DNA from: Oreohelix idahoensis
Taxonomy: Eukaryota; Mollusca; Gastropoda; Stylommatophora; Oreohelicidae
Direction of reading: 5' to 3'
NCBI GenBank assembly: GCA_024509875.1
Contig: JAMPIV010005809.1
Coordinates: forward strand, 620,001 to 684,000
DNA length: 64,000 nucleotides
Under the pieces are notes generated by a model that searched no databases, was not told the DNA's origin, and saw nothing but the letters and a program-made list of their open reading frames with translations. Shown piece by piece: positions 10,245 to 20,995 of the stretch. A program made the translations under genes and the position numbers. The first letter of the stretch is position 1. Each line of letters starts with the position of its first letter.

Positions 10245-11692
10245 GTTGTCTAACATATGAGTCCAAAACCTGAAATAATTAACTAATTTATTTCAAACCT
10301 AAGTGTAACAAGTCTTAATTAAGCACTTGTATATTCACATCACATTATATTATCCCAGTCTCTGTGGGAAACAAGTCTCCAATCAAAGAACTTGTATATG
10401 AAATATCAACACTCAATTCTTGATCATAAGTGCACTTCTCATTCAATAGTGCACGACACTATTCATCATTCATTTATCATCAGTGTAGTAGTAACAGTGC
10501 ATTAGCATAGCCCATTAACTAATTACTATAACTGTAAACAATGACTATGTAAACACATGCAGAATGTAAACATTGAAAATGTAAACAATACAAACAATGT
10601 AAACAATAACAATGTAAACAATAACAAAGATCAGCAACAATACAAAAACTTTCGCAGAAATCAACTAAAAATAAAGCAGAAATTAATGAAATATCACAAA
10701 AAATGTGACGATATCTGCGATAGAATTAAACAAAATACATGACACCACAGTGTATAAACAAAAATGTTGTATGAAACTAAATTATAGACAAGAGTAGGCT
10801 AACAAATACAAACAAATCAAAACAAAACTAAAGAATGCGAAATAATAACGAAAACAATATTAAAACATGTCATCACAGCTAACATAAATAGCAACAGAAG
10901 TCGCTTAGCAAATTCCAGTATTGGAAATTTGCAAAACCTTACAGAAAACGCTCACAATAGACGACCTCTATGACGTGGCATAATCTAACGGAGACACCAC
11001 CCAACCGAGAACCCGCTGAAATATAAACATATAAATATACGAATAACATATAAACATATAACATATAGAATGAGATGATACACAGAAGACTCAGCAGAAG
11101 TATAAGGGCACAGTTTACATACAAACAGGCCACTTAACTTATAGGCTTCCAATCGTAGAACAGCAGAAAAAACGGATGTCAATCAACGTCCTAAAGAGCG
11201 AAGCTCCAACGATGATGGCACATCTGAACTGCTTCCACTGCTAACACGATGGTACAAGAGCTTCTGAAATACTGTGTGTTGAGTTGTTTCGGCACTTGAC
11301 CTTCTAATCCAAAAGTAAGTTGATGGAAATCGGTACTTGGCCTTCTTCAGAAAACAACCCGTTTCAACCGGCACTTGACCTTCACAAAAAAACGACAGCA
11401 CTGGAACCTTGACAGCAGCAACTTGCTTGACTTGCGTAAAAGATAACAGCAGTCCGAGTTATCCGGCAACATGTAACAACGCCGGGTACTGTCAAATTCT
11501 TGTTTCCGTCAAAAAGTTGAAATTTTGACTTTTACCGGGCAACGCCGAGTACTTTGAAAATTTTGAAGATGTTGACTGTATTGAAGAATGTTAATTTCTT
11601 GAAGGATGCTGATGAATTCTTGTTGAAAATGAAGTGGGTAAGGGACCCCGTGTTTGCTAGTACCAGAATCAAACCAGCTTATGGCCACCAAA
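10245..11692 (-). other. Gmr1-1 5' leader and primer-binding site
   Basis: A 1.45-kb untranslated leader lies between the 5' LTR and the gag-pol start, long for a retrotransposon. Next to the LTR, read on the minus strand, comes TTTGGTGGCCATAAGCTGG. The TGG two bases in (11690 downward) is the likely tRNA primer site; I could not assign the tRNA. Near 10557-10630 the plus strand repeats a unit close to AATGTAAACAAT several times; its translation is Asn-rich and not convincing as a gene. Confidence 0.6.
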
Positions 11693-12770
11693 TGATGCGT
11701 GATGCCATATGATGATGGATGGTATCCGCATGTCTGGTTTTGTGTAGTGTGCAGATGTGTTCAGTCAAAACAATGTTCATACAAAAATAACAGGGCAATC
11801 CACATAGGACGTCAGTAAACTCACGACGTATAAAGTCAATGATTCTTGAAACAGCCGTTGACGTTTTTCTTCATTATTTATTGTGGACGCCACAGTGACA
11901 AAATGGTTACGCGAATATGTAGACACATCAAACAGTCATTATCACAGCAACATTCAATACAGCAATAGACGGTAGACAGCATTACAATGATGAGTCAGAT
12001 GCATGTTATATTTCATAGTGCTGTAAATGTAGTCAGGTGAAAAACTCCATCCTTTTCTATAACAGCCAGGAGATAACCAGATATATGAGATCAGTTCACT
12101 CTCCTTAGTCTGACTTCAGCAAGACAGACACGTCTGCCGAAGTATAAATAATGTCCTCAAAAATATCCTCTAGATAATAAAGGTTTTTCAAACCTAGTTC
12201 ATTTAACAAAGTAGCAAGTAATGGTCCTTGGAACCTGCATCAACCGATGCAGCACAATACAGCGACATGTGAGCTAGGAAAACATCTCGTGACGACGACT
12301 TTCGAAGACAGGCTATGAACCAGAAATCGTTCACGACCAAAAATCGATAGAGTTAATGAAAATGTTAATTTACCTTGCCTTCCGGAAATACACAGAAATA
12401 TTATGCCTCCCGGCATGTGCAAATACACTAGAGGTATTATCTCGAATAAACGAAATATCCATAAGAGGACTACACATCCCTGACAGAACAAAAAAAAGCG
12501 GAGATCCCCTCTTCAACGAGGCATCTCTTTCGCCATTCCAAATCGCTCACCACTAGTGGTGGGCGGAAACCGATCGACCAAGAAGCAAGACAAGTCATGC
12601 GCAGTCCAGCGCAAAAAACCCACAGCTCAAAACTTAACTGCATTCGATACCAACGCGAGAAGACAAATGCTTACCGAGAAAAGTGACTATAAATTTCAAG
12701 CAGTTGTTGCCCTTGCGTTATAAAATAGATATTGTAATAAAATGATGTTGCGAGAATTTATCACGCAACA
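11693..12770 (-). repeat. Gmr1-1 5' LTR
   Basis: 1078-bp direct repeat of 3443-4522; the promoter for gag-pol should lie here, reading toward lower coordinates. Its outer edge meets lin-28 at the duplicated GAAGC. On the plus strand it offers ATGATG at 12742, in frame with the zinc-knuckle half of lin-28. I could not fix a TATA box with confidence. Confidence 0.95.
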
Positions 12771-12775
12771 GAAGC

Positions 12776-13356
12776 CCAGAAAAATAAGATGCTACAATTG
12801 TGGAGACTTTTCAGACCACATGGCAGCCAAGTGCCCTCATGGCCCGCTTCCGAAGCGATGTTTTCAGTGTAAGTCCCTAGAGCATTTGATATCGGTTTGT
12901 CCCTCAAAGAGCATCCTCTCTAAACGTACCGACATATCTAGGTTGCCTTCATGGTGCAGGCCAAGAGATGGCCGTGACCACTGTTACCCTAAGGGCGCCA
13001 AGAGAAGCGGTCAACGTTCAGAAGAGGAAACTCATCTTAAACAGATAGGAGGGAATATACGCCGACGCTCCAGAGAGGACACCAATCTAAATCAGATTGG
13101 GGGGAATGCACTCCGACATCGACTGAACACAAACGTAAAACACGTTAGAGGCAATCCCCCGCCAAGGCCGACAACTGCAGACACTAACTCGCTGAACTTT
13201 CAATCAAGTAGTGACGCTGTACGAGCGGACAATTCTATCAGACCACAAGAAGAAAAAATACATAAACTTAAAAATGACAATGGAGCAGAGTACGTTTGTG
13301 GGGACCACAAAAAATTTAGGGGCGGAACATGTGATCGTGTGGCCAGAAAGGTGTAA
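12776..13356 (+). pseudogene. lin-28: lin-28 homologue, 3' half with two CCHC zinc knuckles
   Basis: This is the continuation of the cold-shock half. Two CCHC knuckles follow at once: CYNCGDFSDHMAAKC and CFQCKSLEHLISVC, joined by PHGPLPKR, the typical Lin-28 tandem that recognises the GGAG motif of pre-let-7. The remaining C-terminal part of about 150 residues is hydrophilic with a loose internal repeat (QIGGN twice, a third degenerate copy VRGN). It ends at TAA 13354-13356. Without the insertion the product would be about 340 residues, longer than fly or human Lin-28 (roughly 200-250, from general knowledge). The LTR edge adds in-frame codons upstream, starting with two ATGs at 12742. The gene is disrupted in this haplotype. 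A functional copy may exist elsewhere. Confidence 0.88.
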
Positions 13357-14237
13357 TGTTAGACTGAGTAATTAGTTGTCGATCTAGTCTACGGTGTGAA
13401 TTTGTGCTCATGTTGGCATTCTCACCCGGTAATGTGCGATTTTAACGAAACATACCTTTGCCATCCGTGAAGAAGACAGACGTGTGAAATGTGGGAGACA
13501 ACCATCGGTTGTTAGACATCTTGGCGCGGTCTGACACCAGAGGGAAAACACCTTGTTGAGCACGAAACCATGAGGTGTGACTCCAGGCAAGAAATATTGT
13601 GAGAATGTAATGACCAGTGGACGGAACTTCAATTGTGGGCGTCTAGAAAGATAATCTTTACTAAAATGTGATCTCATGTCATCCAAACTGAGCATAGGAC
13701 TCCTGATTTGCTCCCTAGAGAGATGGGCGGAGCTTTCCCTGACATTTTGACGTAGCTATCATGTGGTACATGGTTGGAGATGCAGATTTAAACTGAAACA
13801 GTGAGAGGCATCAGTGAGAGAGCTGAGAAGTAGCAAGATCGTTCTTGTGCAAAATGCGCCCCCATACGATAACCAACTGAGGTTTAGGCTTTTGCATAGT
13901 TGCGTCTGTGCTAAGAGAACTAACGACATAGAGAGAGTCCAGCAGTCTGTGCTGGGTTATTAGATGGTGTTACCTAAATAGCTTGGTTATATGGTGTTGC
14001 TTAGGAATTGTCTTCAAAGTAAACTTGTGGACAACATTGTTTTCTGTATGATTCATGTGCTACCTGATAGGGTTTCATTAATAAAAGTGGGACCCCTGTC
14101 ATCAAGAATTTTTCTGTGACTGCGGAACGTGTGTGAAAGTAGGCCAGAGAGAGTGACGACAACATTACACACGAATCCTTATTCTTCTTCACACATCGTC
14201 TTCGCACTGTCACATTACTTTAGAGGTAGGTGTAAAT
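13357..14237 (+). other. Likely lin-28 3' UTR or flank
   Basis: No gene is seen. It follows the lin-28 stop directly and contains AATAAA at 14080-14085, a possible poly(A) signal about 725 bases downstream. The hAT element at 14238 interrupts it, with the 8-bp duplication GTGTAAAT at 14230-14237. Confidence 0.45.
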
Positions 14238-14639
14238 CAGTGTTTCTCAACGGGGGCGGTACCGCCCCCTGGGGGACGTTTTCTAGATGTCTGGGGAGCG
14301 TTCTGATGGGTCGCAACGATTGGGGGTCGCTACTTCCATTCAGGGAGACGTTGTGTACATTTTTACAAGAATCAATATGAAACAATTACAAAAGATATTC
14401 CCCTTCGCATAGCTTGTAACACGATATTTTTTATTTGCCCTGCGTCCCATGGAGTGTTTCAAGGATTCCAAACTCAAAGTGTTAGTACCTGGGATGTTAC
14501 CATTGTGAGGAGACAGTAGAGTTTTTGGATTCAGTCAAAGAAGAATTTAGCATCGATAGAGACGTATTGCGAAACGATGTGGCCTATCTTTCACATATAT
14601 TTGAAAAGTTAAATGAGGTTCTTCTTACAATGAAATGAG

Positions 14640-15240
14640 ATCAGTCTGATGAAAGTGAAAGGAATTATCATGGGGCTCATCAACAAATTGACATTATATA
14701 AAAATAATCTTAGTCGCCGAGAACTTTCTCATTTTCCATGTTTACTGCAGTTAGGTGGGGACAGGCTTAAAGATTCAGATTTAGAGGTTTGTTGCAGTCA
14801 TTTGGACGCTATTAAAAATGATATGAGCATAAGATTTAAAGACTTGCAAGAACTAATAATACCAGATTGGGTGATTAATCCGTTTGAATCAGATGTGGAA
14901 CAAGTTAGTCAACATTTACAAGAAGAATTAATTGAGCTACAAAATGACCGAGGCAAAAGCACGATTCAGTCACACACATTACGAAAAATTTTGGATCCAG
15001 CAGAAGCTTGCTTATCTCGTTCTTTGGTGTAAAACTAAATTGCTAATTACAGCATCCCCAACGTCGTATTTGGTGGAGAAGGGGTTCAGTGCAGTAGTGT
15101 TGCTACTACAAAAGCAACGAAACCGACTGCAGATTTGTAACAGAAGATTTTAACAAACGCAGAACCAAATATTACAAAACTGGCTGAGTCACACCAAGCG
15201 CAAGGATCTCATTAAGCTTAATTAGTAAGTGAATTTTTAT
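14640..15240 (+). pseudogene. hAT transposase remnant (ZBED5/SCAND3-like), C-terminal part
   Basis: Pieces of the C-terminal half of a hAT transposase are readable in at least two frames. Residues from 14649 (GLINKLTLYKNNLSRREL, then LDAIKNDMSIRFKDL and IPDWVINPF) match the style of ZBED5/FAM200/SCAND3-type domesticated hAT proteins. From about 14990 a second frame continues with TSYLVEKGFSAV and KQRNRLQI, the hAT dimerisation region. The N-terminal BED finger and most of the RNase H-like core are absent. A frameshift near 15000 and stops make it non-functional. Confidence 0.85.
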
Positions 15241-15293
15241 ATAATTATATCATTATTATCAACTAATATTTTTTTCATGACTAAAGTGGTTAC

Positions 15294-15296
<3 letters not shown>

Positions 15297-15332
<36 letters not shown>

Positions 15333-15796
15333 TCTTTAAGCACCAAACACGGCGCATAAGGCAGAAACCAGTGCTCTCCAGGTTGTTCGTTGTGACGCCA
15401 CTCCTCTTAACTCTTGCACATTATTTAGGCCCAACGTTCTTCCTTCTCTTATTATTGTTCTTCTGAGTGTTTCTTTTGGTCTTCCTTTTTTCCTCTTACC
15501 CTCAGGAACCCAAGTGAGCGCCTGTAGTGGTATTCTGTTGTTTTGCATTCGTAGGACATGATCGATATATGACCATCGTCTTTTCCTTATATAGTCAGAG
15601 ACATATTTCTGCCTAGAGTCTTCTCTTATTTGTCGATTAGTCTTGAATTCTTTCCAACTGATGTTCATGAGTTTTCTAAGACATTTGTTCTCGAATGTAT
15701 TCAGCTTGTTCTCCAATGATTTTGTTATTTTCCAACTCTCACAGCCGTATGTTAACACTGAGATAACATTTGAATTAAACAGACGAAGCTTGGTAT
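15297..15796 (-). mobile_element. 5'-truncated LINE tail nested in the hAT element
   Basis: The minus strand encodes the C-terminus of a LINE ORF2: LTYGCESWKITKSLENKL, NKCLRKLMNISW, RRWSYIDHVLRM and GKRKKGRPKETLRRTI, the segment after reverse transcriptase in APE-type LINEs. It ends with an (AAT)n tail (plus 15297-15330). Both sides carry the 11-bp duplication GTGGTTACATA (15286-15296 and 15797-15807), proof of insertion into the hAT element. The reverse transcriptase domain is lost by 5' truncation. Confidence 0.9.
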
Positions 15797-16221
15797 GTGG
15801 TTACATAAGGAGAGGCTTAAATATTCGGATTTGAATATATATGCAGTCATTTAGGAGCTATTAAAATGATATGATTATGATAATTATAGAGTTGTAAGAA
15901 CTAATTTTATATCATTTGCTCCGCCAATTTGTAATTCAAGGATAATGAACTTGTGGTGTAAATAATTCCGTACTTAAACACATATTTAATATAACTATGC
16001 TTTTATAAATGTGCTGTATCTTTGTCTTTATATTATCAGAAAAGATAACTTATTAACTGCATTGCTTTTTTAAAAGTATGTTGAAATATATGTATATGTG
16101 TGTGTATGTTTGTTTGTGTATACACGATAAAGAGCAAGGGGGTGTTAAAAGGGGGGGGGGGCTTTAAAAAATATTAGTTGTCAAAAGGGGGCGTTGCTAC
16201 TATCAGGGTTGAGAAACACTG

Positions 16222-16640
16222 GTGTAAATACTTCCACGAAAAGTAGTTTATTAAGAGAGATATATTGGGTTAGTCCCTAATTTTGGTATTTAAAATATGC
16301 ATAGAATCAAATGCACTTAGGAGACTAAACGATTTTTAGCTAGGAAGATAAAGATTAATTCATGGTATAATTTAAGCTTTAGATGAATAAAATCGCCCCA
16401 GAAATAAGAAAGATGAGGGGAAACTAGTTTTTCATAAATGAACAGAGAGACAAAATATGCCTCATTTTGGGATTCGCAATACCCCGTTAGCCCCCTGCTT
16501 TCCGATACGCCGGATGTGCTAGTATAAATGGACCTTGCCCTTGCCAAATTGGGGCCATAAGATTTGAAAAACACAGCGGGTATTACTTATAAGACCAGAC
16601 TCTTATCTGGCACTATCCTGGTATCACCTGATACAACTTT
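16222..16640. other. No gene seen
   Basis: A+T-rich spacer between the two hAT relics. It holds the second copy of the hAT duplication (16222-16229) and no recognisable coding motif. The 5' end of the second hAT is not visible here. Confidence 0.5.
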
Positions 16641-16667
16641 TTGTCCAGGATATCTTATATTTTAATA

Positions 16668-17101
16668 ACATCTCAACCCTTTCGCGACAATTATATTGAG
16701 GAATTTTATGATGCATTGATAGAAATTGCTGATGACGAGTCAGTAGACAAAATGGCGAGACATGAAGCTGAAAACCTTGCCCTAAAACTCAGAGATTTTA
16801 AATTTTTATGTTGTCTGATTATATGGCACTATGTTTTAAACGAAATTAATGTTGCTAGTAAACTGTTGCAAAGCATAAAAATGGAATTGACTAAAGCCAT
16901 AACAACTTTGAGAAATTTTCTCCAAAGCCTTAAGAATCTCAGAAATGATGAATCATTTCAAAATTTTCTTGTTGATGCTACAACATTAGCTGAGAAAGTT
17001 GAAGCTGATCCTGATTTGATACCAACGTTTGAATGTACTAGAGTGCGTCGGCAGAAAAAGCAACACAACTATGAAGCAAGAGATGAACCTATTTTGGATC
17101 C
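16668..17101 (+). pseudogene. ZMYM1-like hAT transposase, middle part
   Basis: The plus frame includes YIEEFYDALIEIADDE, HEAENLALKL, IIWHYVLNEINVASKLLQS and FECTRVRRQKKQHNYEA. This is the stretch between the catalytic core and the dimerisation domain in transposases annotated as zinc finger MYM-type protein 1-like. The frame runs without a stop to the LINE insertion at 17101. The N-terminal TTF/MYM finger region is missing. Confidence 0.85.
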
Positions 17102-18000
17102 TTCTTCTTCGTACACTCTCAGACGTGCACTTGAACGTTCTCAAAGAAAGCAGTAGTCAGTTTGAGGCTATTTGAATCCCCGTAAAGCTTTTCCACGAAA
17201 GGAGCTAGTGTCGGCCATATGCACTTTCTCTGTACCACATATAAGGGGCAACAGCTTTCAGTCATTTTATCCTCTTCATTGCTGATGAGGTTACAATGAG
17301 ATGGGATACATTGGATCACAACACTTTTGAATCGTTGACAAAGTTTGTGGAGCACTACTATGAGATCATCCAGGTCTGTATTATTGTGGCTTTTCAACGT
17401 TGCAATTACTGACTGTGCATCAGTAAAGAAAGCAACTTGTCTCTCTGCGCTTTCTTCTGTCAATATAACCTTTGCTGCAGTTTTCAAAGCCTCTGCCTCT
17501 GCTCTGAAGTTGCTGGAGAATCGCCACTGACAGCCTTTTTTCTGCACCAGTGCTTAAGGTCAGAAAGACACCCCCACCTCCATTTTCTGGTGCATTTGTT
17601 GCTGATCCATCTGTGTATGCATGGGTCTAGGTGTCGCGTGGGTAATGTTTCTCTGTGTATTTTGTCGCTATGGATTTTCTATCTGTTGCAGTTTTGCTCT
17701 TTTTTCTTTCAATTCCAGGAATGTTTTCTATCATTTTAGGGAAACGATTTTGTTTCCAAACTGGAAGCTTGTGTGCAGTGTAGATGGGTTTAACAGTGGA
17801 TATTTCATCTATGGATTCTGATCTCATTTGTGGTTTAGTTGATTCTACAAAATTGCTTCGTTTGAGTCTTTGCCTTCTAAGAGCATTTATTCTATGGCTC
17901 ATTGGGTGGTCTGTTAGTCTTTTGAATTTTTTCGGTCTGTTGCTGAGCCCTGCAGTCTCATCTATCTGTCATTGGCTGGAGACCTGTAATCCTTTCGAGT
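17102..18000 (-). mobile_element. LINE 3' fragment with RNase H domain nested in the hAT relic
   Basis: The minus strand encodes an RNase H domain typical of I- or Jockey-related LINEs: FRAEAEALKTAAKVI, VAFFTDAQSVIATL, DLDDLIVVLHKLCQ and IQCIPSHCNLISNEEDK. Upstream on the same strand (17627-17902) is a second decayed piece of the same ORF. The 12-bp duplication TATTTTGGATCC brackets the insert (17090-17101 and 18001-18012). The reverse transcriptase is lost and the frame is broken. Confidence 0.85.
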
Positions 18001-18012
18001 TATTTTGGATCC

Positions 18013-18567
18013 CAAAACTAAATTCAAAATTGAATTTTTCTTTTTTATTATTGATGTTGCAACTAATTCTATTGAAGAAAGGTTCGAGCAATTGAAACAT
18101 CACAGTTCACATTTTTCCTTTTTATATTACATCCCTAAATTTAAATCTGGGACGACAAATGAGCTCTTAAACAAATGTAAAAACCTAGAAGGCGTTTTAA
18201 CACATCAAGAAAATAGAGACATTGATGCCATTGAGCTATGTGATGAACTGAAAGTAGTATCCAAATTAGTACTAGAAAATACACCGCCAAAATTGAAGTT
18301 CTTTGTTACATTATTAAAAATAACATTGCTCCTAATGTCACTATAGCCTTAAGAATATTACTAACTTTGGCTGTAAATGTAGCAAGTGGTGAGCGTAGTT
18401 TTTCCAAACTGAAGCTTATTAAAACTTATTTACGCTCAACAATGGCCGAAACTAGATTGGAAGGACTTGCCATGATTTCAACTGAACATGAAATCGGTCA
18501 TAAATTAGACTTCGCAGACCTTATTTCTGCTTTTGCAAATATGAAAGCAAGAAAAGTGTCTTTTTAA
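18013..18567 (+). pseudogene. ZMYM1-like hAT transposase, C-terminal dimerisation part
   Basis: The frame resumes after the LINE with KTKFKIEFFFFIIDVATNSI and IEERFEQLK. After a frame change near 18340 comes VNVASGERSFSKLKLIKTYL and RSTMAETRLEGLAMIS, the conserved hAT C-terminal dimerisation motif. It ends in a stop at 18565-18567. Together with 16668-17101 it forms one split, frameshifted transposase relic. Confidence 0.88.
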
Positions 18568-18963
18568 GCAGTACATACTTCAAACAATATACATTCAAAT
18601 AATGTGAAAATAGTGCTAAAAACTATAACATGTACATACTATAGTTAAGTGTTTGTGACTCAACAGTTCATCGTTCCACATGAGAAGAGCATCCCCTATA
18701 TGTAAGTAATGTAACTACATTTATTTCATATAATTGTCTCTAATAAAGTCAGTGGTTTATTTTATGACTATACAGTATTTTCATCAATTTATCAATACAT
18801 TATTATTAATGGTACTATTTAAAATTAGGCTAATGGTTATGAAATTAATGTTGAAGCTTGTTTAACATAATGGTTTTAAAAATGTCAAACGTTAATTTGA
18901 GGTTGGGCTGTGCGGCAAGGTATGGTATTGCACGGGGCGGCAAAATTCCTAGGGCCGACCCTG

Positions 18964-19341
18964 CGTCCATCTCTCTTATAAAGTTGGCAGTTTGTCTCAG
19001 TCTTCCATCGTCATCACCAAACAGTTTCTCACCAGGCGGCGGAGTCGGTCATTTTTTAGTTGAAGTCGGTACAAAAAAAATGGCTGGACTTGAATTGTAT
19101 GACTAGTAAAATAAATTGTAGACGTAGTCGGGAGTCGGAGTGTGACTTTCTAAAATTTAAGTAGTCGGGGAATGTTTCGGCCGACTCCACAACCGTGGGT
19201 TCTCCCTCAGCTGGGTTGGAGAAGGGCCATACTGCCTCTCTGCTTCTCCCTAAGAAATTAACAGTCTTGGACATCATGCTACACATTTAAAGTAACAAAT
19301 GTTCAAAATGTCTACCGCCTCCAACAACGAACTGTTCACAG
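18964..19341. other. No gene seen
   Basis: Spacer between the hAT relic and a small MITE. No coding motif or repeat family was recognised. Confidence 0.5.
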
Positions 19342-19542
19342 CAGGGACGTACTTAAAGTACTTAGCACCCGGGGCGGATTCTAAGTTTGGATCCCCCCTC
19401 CCCCATAAAGAAACACACTTGCAAGTATATCTTTAGCAGTCAGTGTTATCATAATAGTGTCAGATGGCACCCCCTCCTGGCTGTCACCTGGGGCGGACCG
19501 CTCCTATCACCCCCTTCCCCACCGCCACCCAGTACACCACTG
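19342..19542. mobile_element. Small hAT-like MITE (201 bp)
   Basis: The ends are imperfect inverted repeats: CAGGGACGTACTTAAAG at the left and, read inward from the right, CAGTGGTGTACTGGG. An 8-bp duplication with one mismatch flanks it (GTTCACAG 19334-19341, CTTCACAG 19543-19550). It is G/C-rich inside and has no coding capacity. The TSD length and CA-G ends suggest hAT. Confidence 0.6.
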
Positions 19543-20640
19543 CTTCACAGTGATAAGCAGCTGATTTGCATTCTATATTGTTACCAAATGAAAAGTGACA
19601 CGTGCAATTTTAATGTGATGCCTCAGGGTTTTCAGTGTGCGCGTGGTGAGATGAAGACAACTTTCTTTAGAATACTTTCCAAGTGATAATCTAAAGTCAT
19701 ACTCATTCGTTTTCGAGCATTATTCTGTTAAATTCCTGCAAAATATTAAAAATCATATCACATTATGATTGAGTTATATGTATTCGAAGTACGTACACAT
19801 AATTTTGAAACACCCTGTTTATTAATAAAGAGACAAGGCATGTACTGTCTATGGGGAATGAAATGTCATTTCCTATTTTTTAAAATTTGTGTATCCTCAC
19901 TTTGTATCCACTGGATATACACGGAACAAATGTTAATACAATGTGAAATAACTGCCATTTGACAAATAAGTCTTATATTTAATTCCAGAAACAAAATGAA
20001 ATCTAAATGGTGCATAAATTGATGTTACAGGAGACAGATAAAATTACTTATTGCCATGAAGTTATATGTTGAACAAACCGGATCTCAACATTGAACTGTA
20101 TTGTCAGTCCCCCATTTTATGAATGGCACGTTAATTGTCATTATTGTGATGTTTATTTCATATAACTGGTTTAATACTGGTGAAGAAAAAAAAGTTGAAA
20201 AATAAGAAATGATGTTTCAATCATCACTGTAGTGATTAAATTGTTTTGAGGGTTGTAATTACAAGCCATCAATGCACTGCACGAGCACATGCCGTTCTTT
20301 TGCGCAGACTTCCTGCAAGGGAAGCAACTGCGGTGGCGAACGCACGTTCCTTACGTTGTGAGAAATGCAGAAAGAGGAATCGAATAATAGGTATAGCTAA
20401 AAAGTTACTACTCAGATTTAAGTTTTCATCTCTTACGAATTTGAAATTTTCTTGGGAATACATTAGCAACCTCCGTCCTAATATAAGCAAGGACCAGTGT
20501 GCCTGCTCTTGCCTGACCCCTACCCGCGCAGACCTGTCCAGATTGATATAACCTACCAAGAGTAAAACTCCCGCTGACATAGCTCTGGGGATTGTCAGGG
20601 TACGCAAGCTGTCATACCGAGACAATGTATAGGCACCAAT
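19543..20640. other. No gene seen
   Basis: About 1.1 kb of A+T-rich DNA with no recognisable domain. A 101-codon plus-strand frame (20246-20551) and its antisense partner lack motifs. Confidence 0.5.
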
Positions 20641-20671
20641 GATGGCAGTTTACATAGTTGAAAAAAACAAA

Positions 20672-20995
20672 CACGATAGCATTACAAAGTAGTCCTTGGT
20701 CTGTAATCCCCTGTGTCGGTCTTGGAGCGGTTGGCACAGGACAAAGAGGACTTGGTATGAATTTGTTAACCACACCACCCCTAGTGTGCCATATCAATCA
20801 ATACCCTTTAGCTCCCCAAGGGGCATAGGCCTTCAACAAACACATACCAAGTCCTCCTGTCACGTGCCATCCGCTCAAGGTGTTTAAATGTTTTCCTAAT
20901 CTTTTTCACTTATCTAGCTCTCTTCTCCATATGTTTTTTGGTCTTCCTCTGCCCCTCTTTCCCTGGGGATTCCAAAATGTGACATAATTGTGTGC
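20672..20995. mobile_element. Two LINE 3'-end fragments in inverted orientation
   Basis: 20672-20775 (plus) matches the tail of the LINE at 30394-30570, with an internal deletion: GATAGCATTACAAAGTAGTC, then GAGGACTTGGTATG. 20790-20995 is the reverse complement of the same LINE tail: the minus strand reads GGCACGTGACAGGAGGACTT, GTGTTTGTTGAAGGCCTATG and a short ATTG tail. Both are 5'-truncated and non-coding. They are two insertions of one family, facing each other. Confidence 0.75.

Larger units (their letters stand above)
3443..12770 (-). mobile_element. Gmr1-1: complete Gmr1-like LTR retrotransposon inserted in lin-28
   Basis: The element is 9328 bp: two LTRs (3443-4522, 11693-12770), a 5-bp target duplication GAAGC at 3438-3442 and 12771-12775, one long gag-pol frame on the minus strand, a polypurine tract next to the left LTR and a TGG-starting primer-site candidate next to the right LTR. 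By eye the LTRs differ at only a handful of positions plus a 2-bp indel, so the insertion is recent. In element orientation the LTR begins TGTTGCGTGAT and ends CGCATCA. The pol domain order (integrase before reverse transcriptase) marks it as Gmr1-like. No envelope gene is present. Confidence 0.95.
14238..16221 (+). mobile_element. hAT transposon, internally decayed, with 8-bp TSD
   Basis: The ends are inverted repeats: CAGTGTTTCTCAAC at 14238 and GTTGAGAAACACTG ending at 16221. They are flanked by a perfect 8-bp duplication GTGTAAAT (14230-14237 and 16222-16229), the length typical of hAT. Inside are G/C-rich subterminal stretches and the remains of a transposase. A 500-bp LINE tail is nested at 15297-15796. 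Total length without the LINE is about 1.5 kb, so most of the transposase is missing. Confidence 0.93.
16641..18963 (+). mobile_element. Second hAT relic (ZMYM1-like), 5'-truncated, split by a LINE
   Basis: Transposase pieces occur at 16670-17101 and 18013-18567. They are followed by a 3' end reading GGGCGGCAAAATTCC and AGGGCCGACCCTG (to 18963), resembling the terminal repeat of ZMYM1-type hAT elements. The 5' terminal repeat was not found. A LINE fragment (17102-18000) separates the halves, flanked by a 12-bp duplication. Confidence 0.75.

Noticed and set aside
14059..14066. Possible let-7 site in the lin-28 3' flank
   Set aside because: Only CTACCT is present, followed by G; the full 7-base seed match CTACCTC is absent.
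16530..16570. Candidate 5' terminal repeat of the second hAT element
   Set aside because: The G/C-rich stretch does not match the 3' end (GGGCCGACCCTG complement), and no 8-bp duplication fits.
20246..20625. Overlapping frames on both strands (101 and 118 codons)
   Set aside because: No recognisable domain, no repeat match, no supporting signals.
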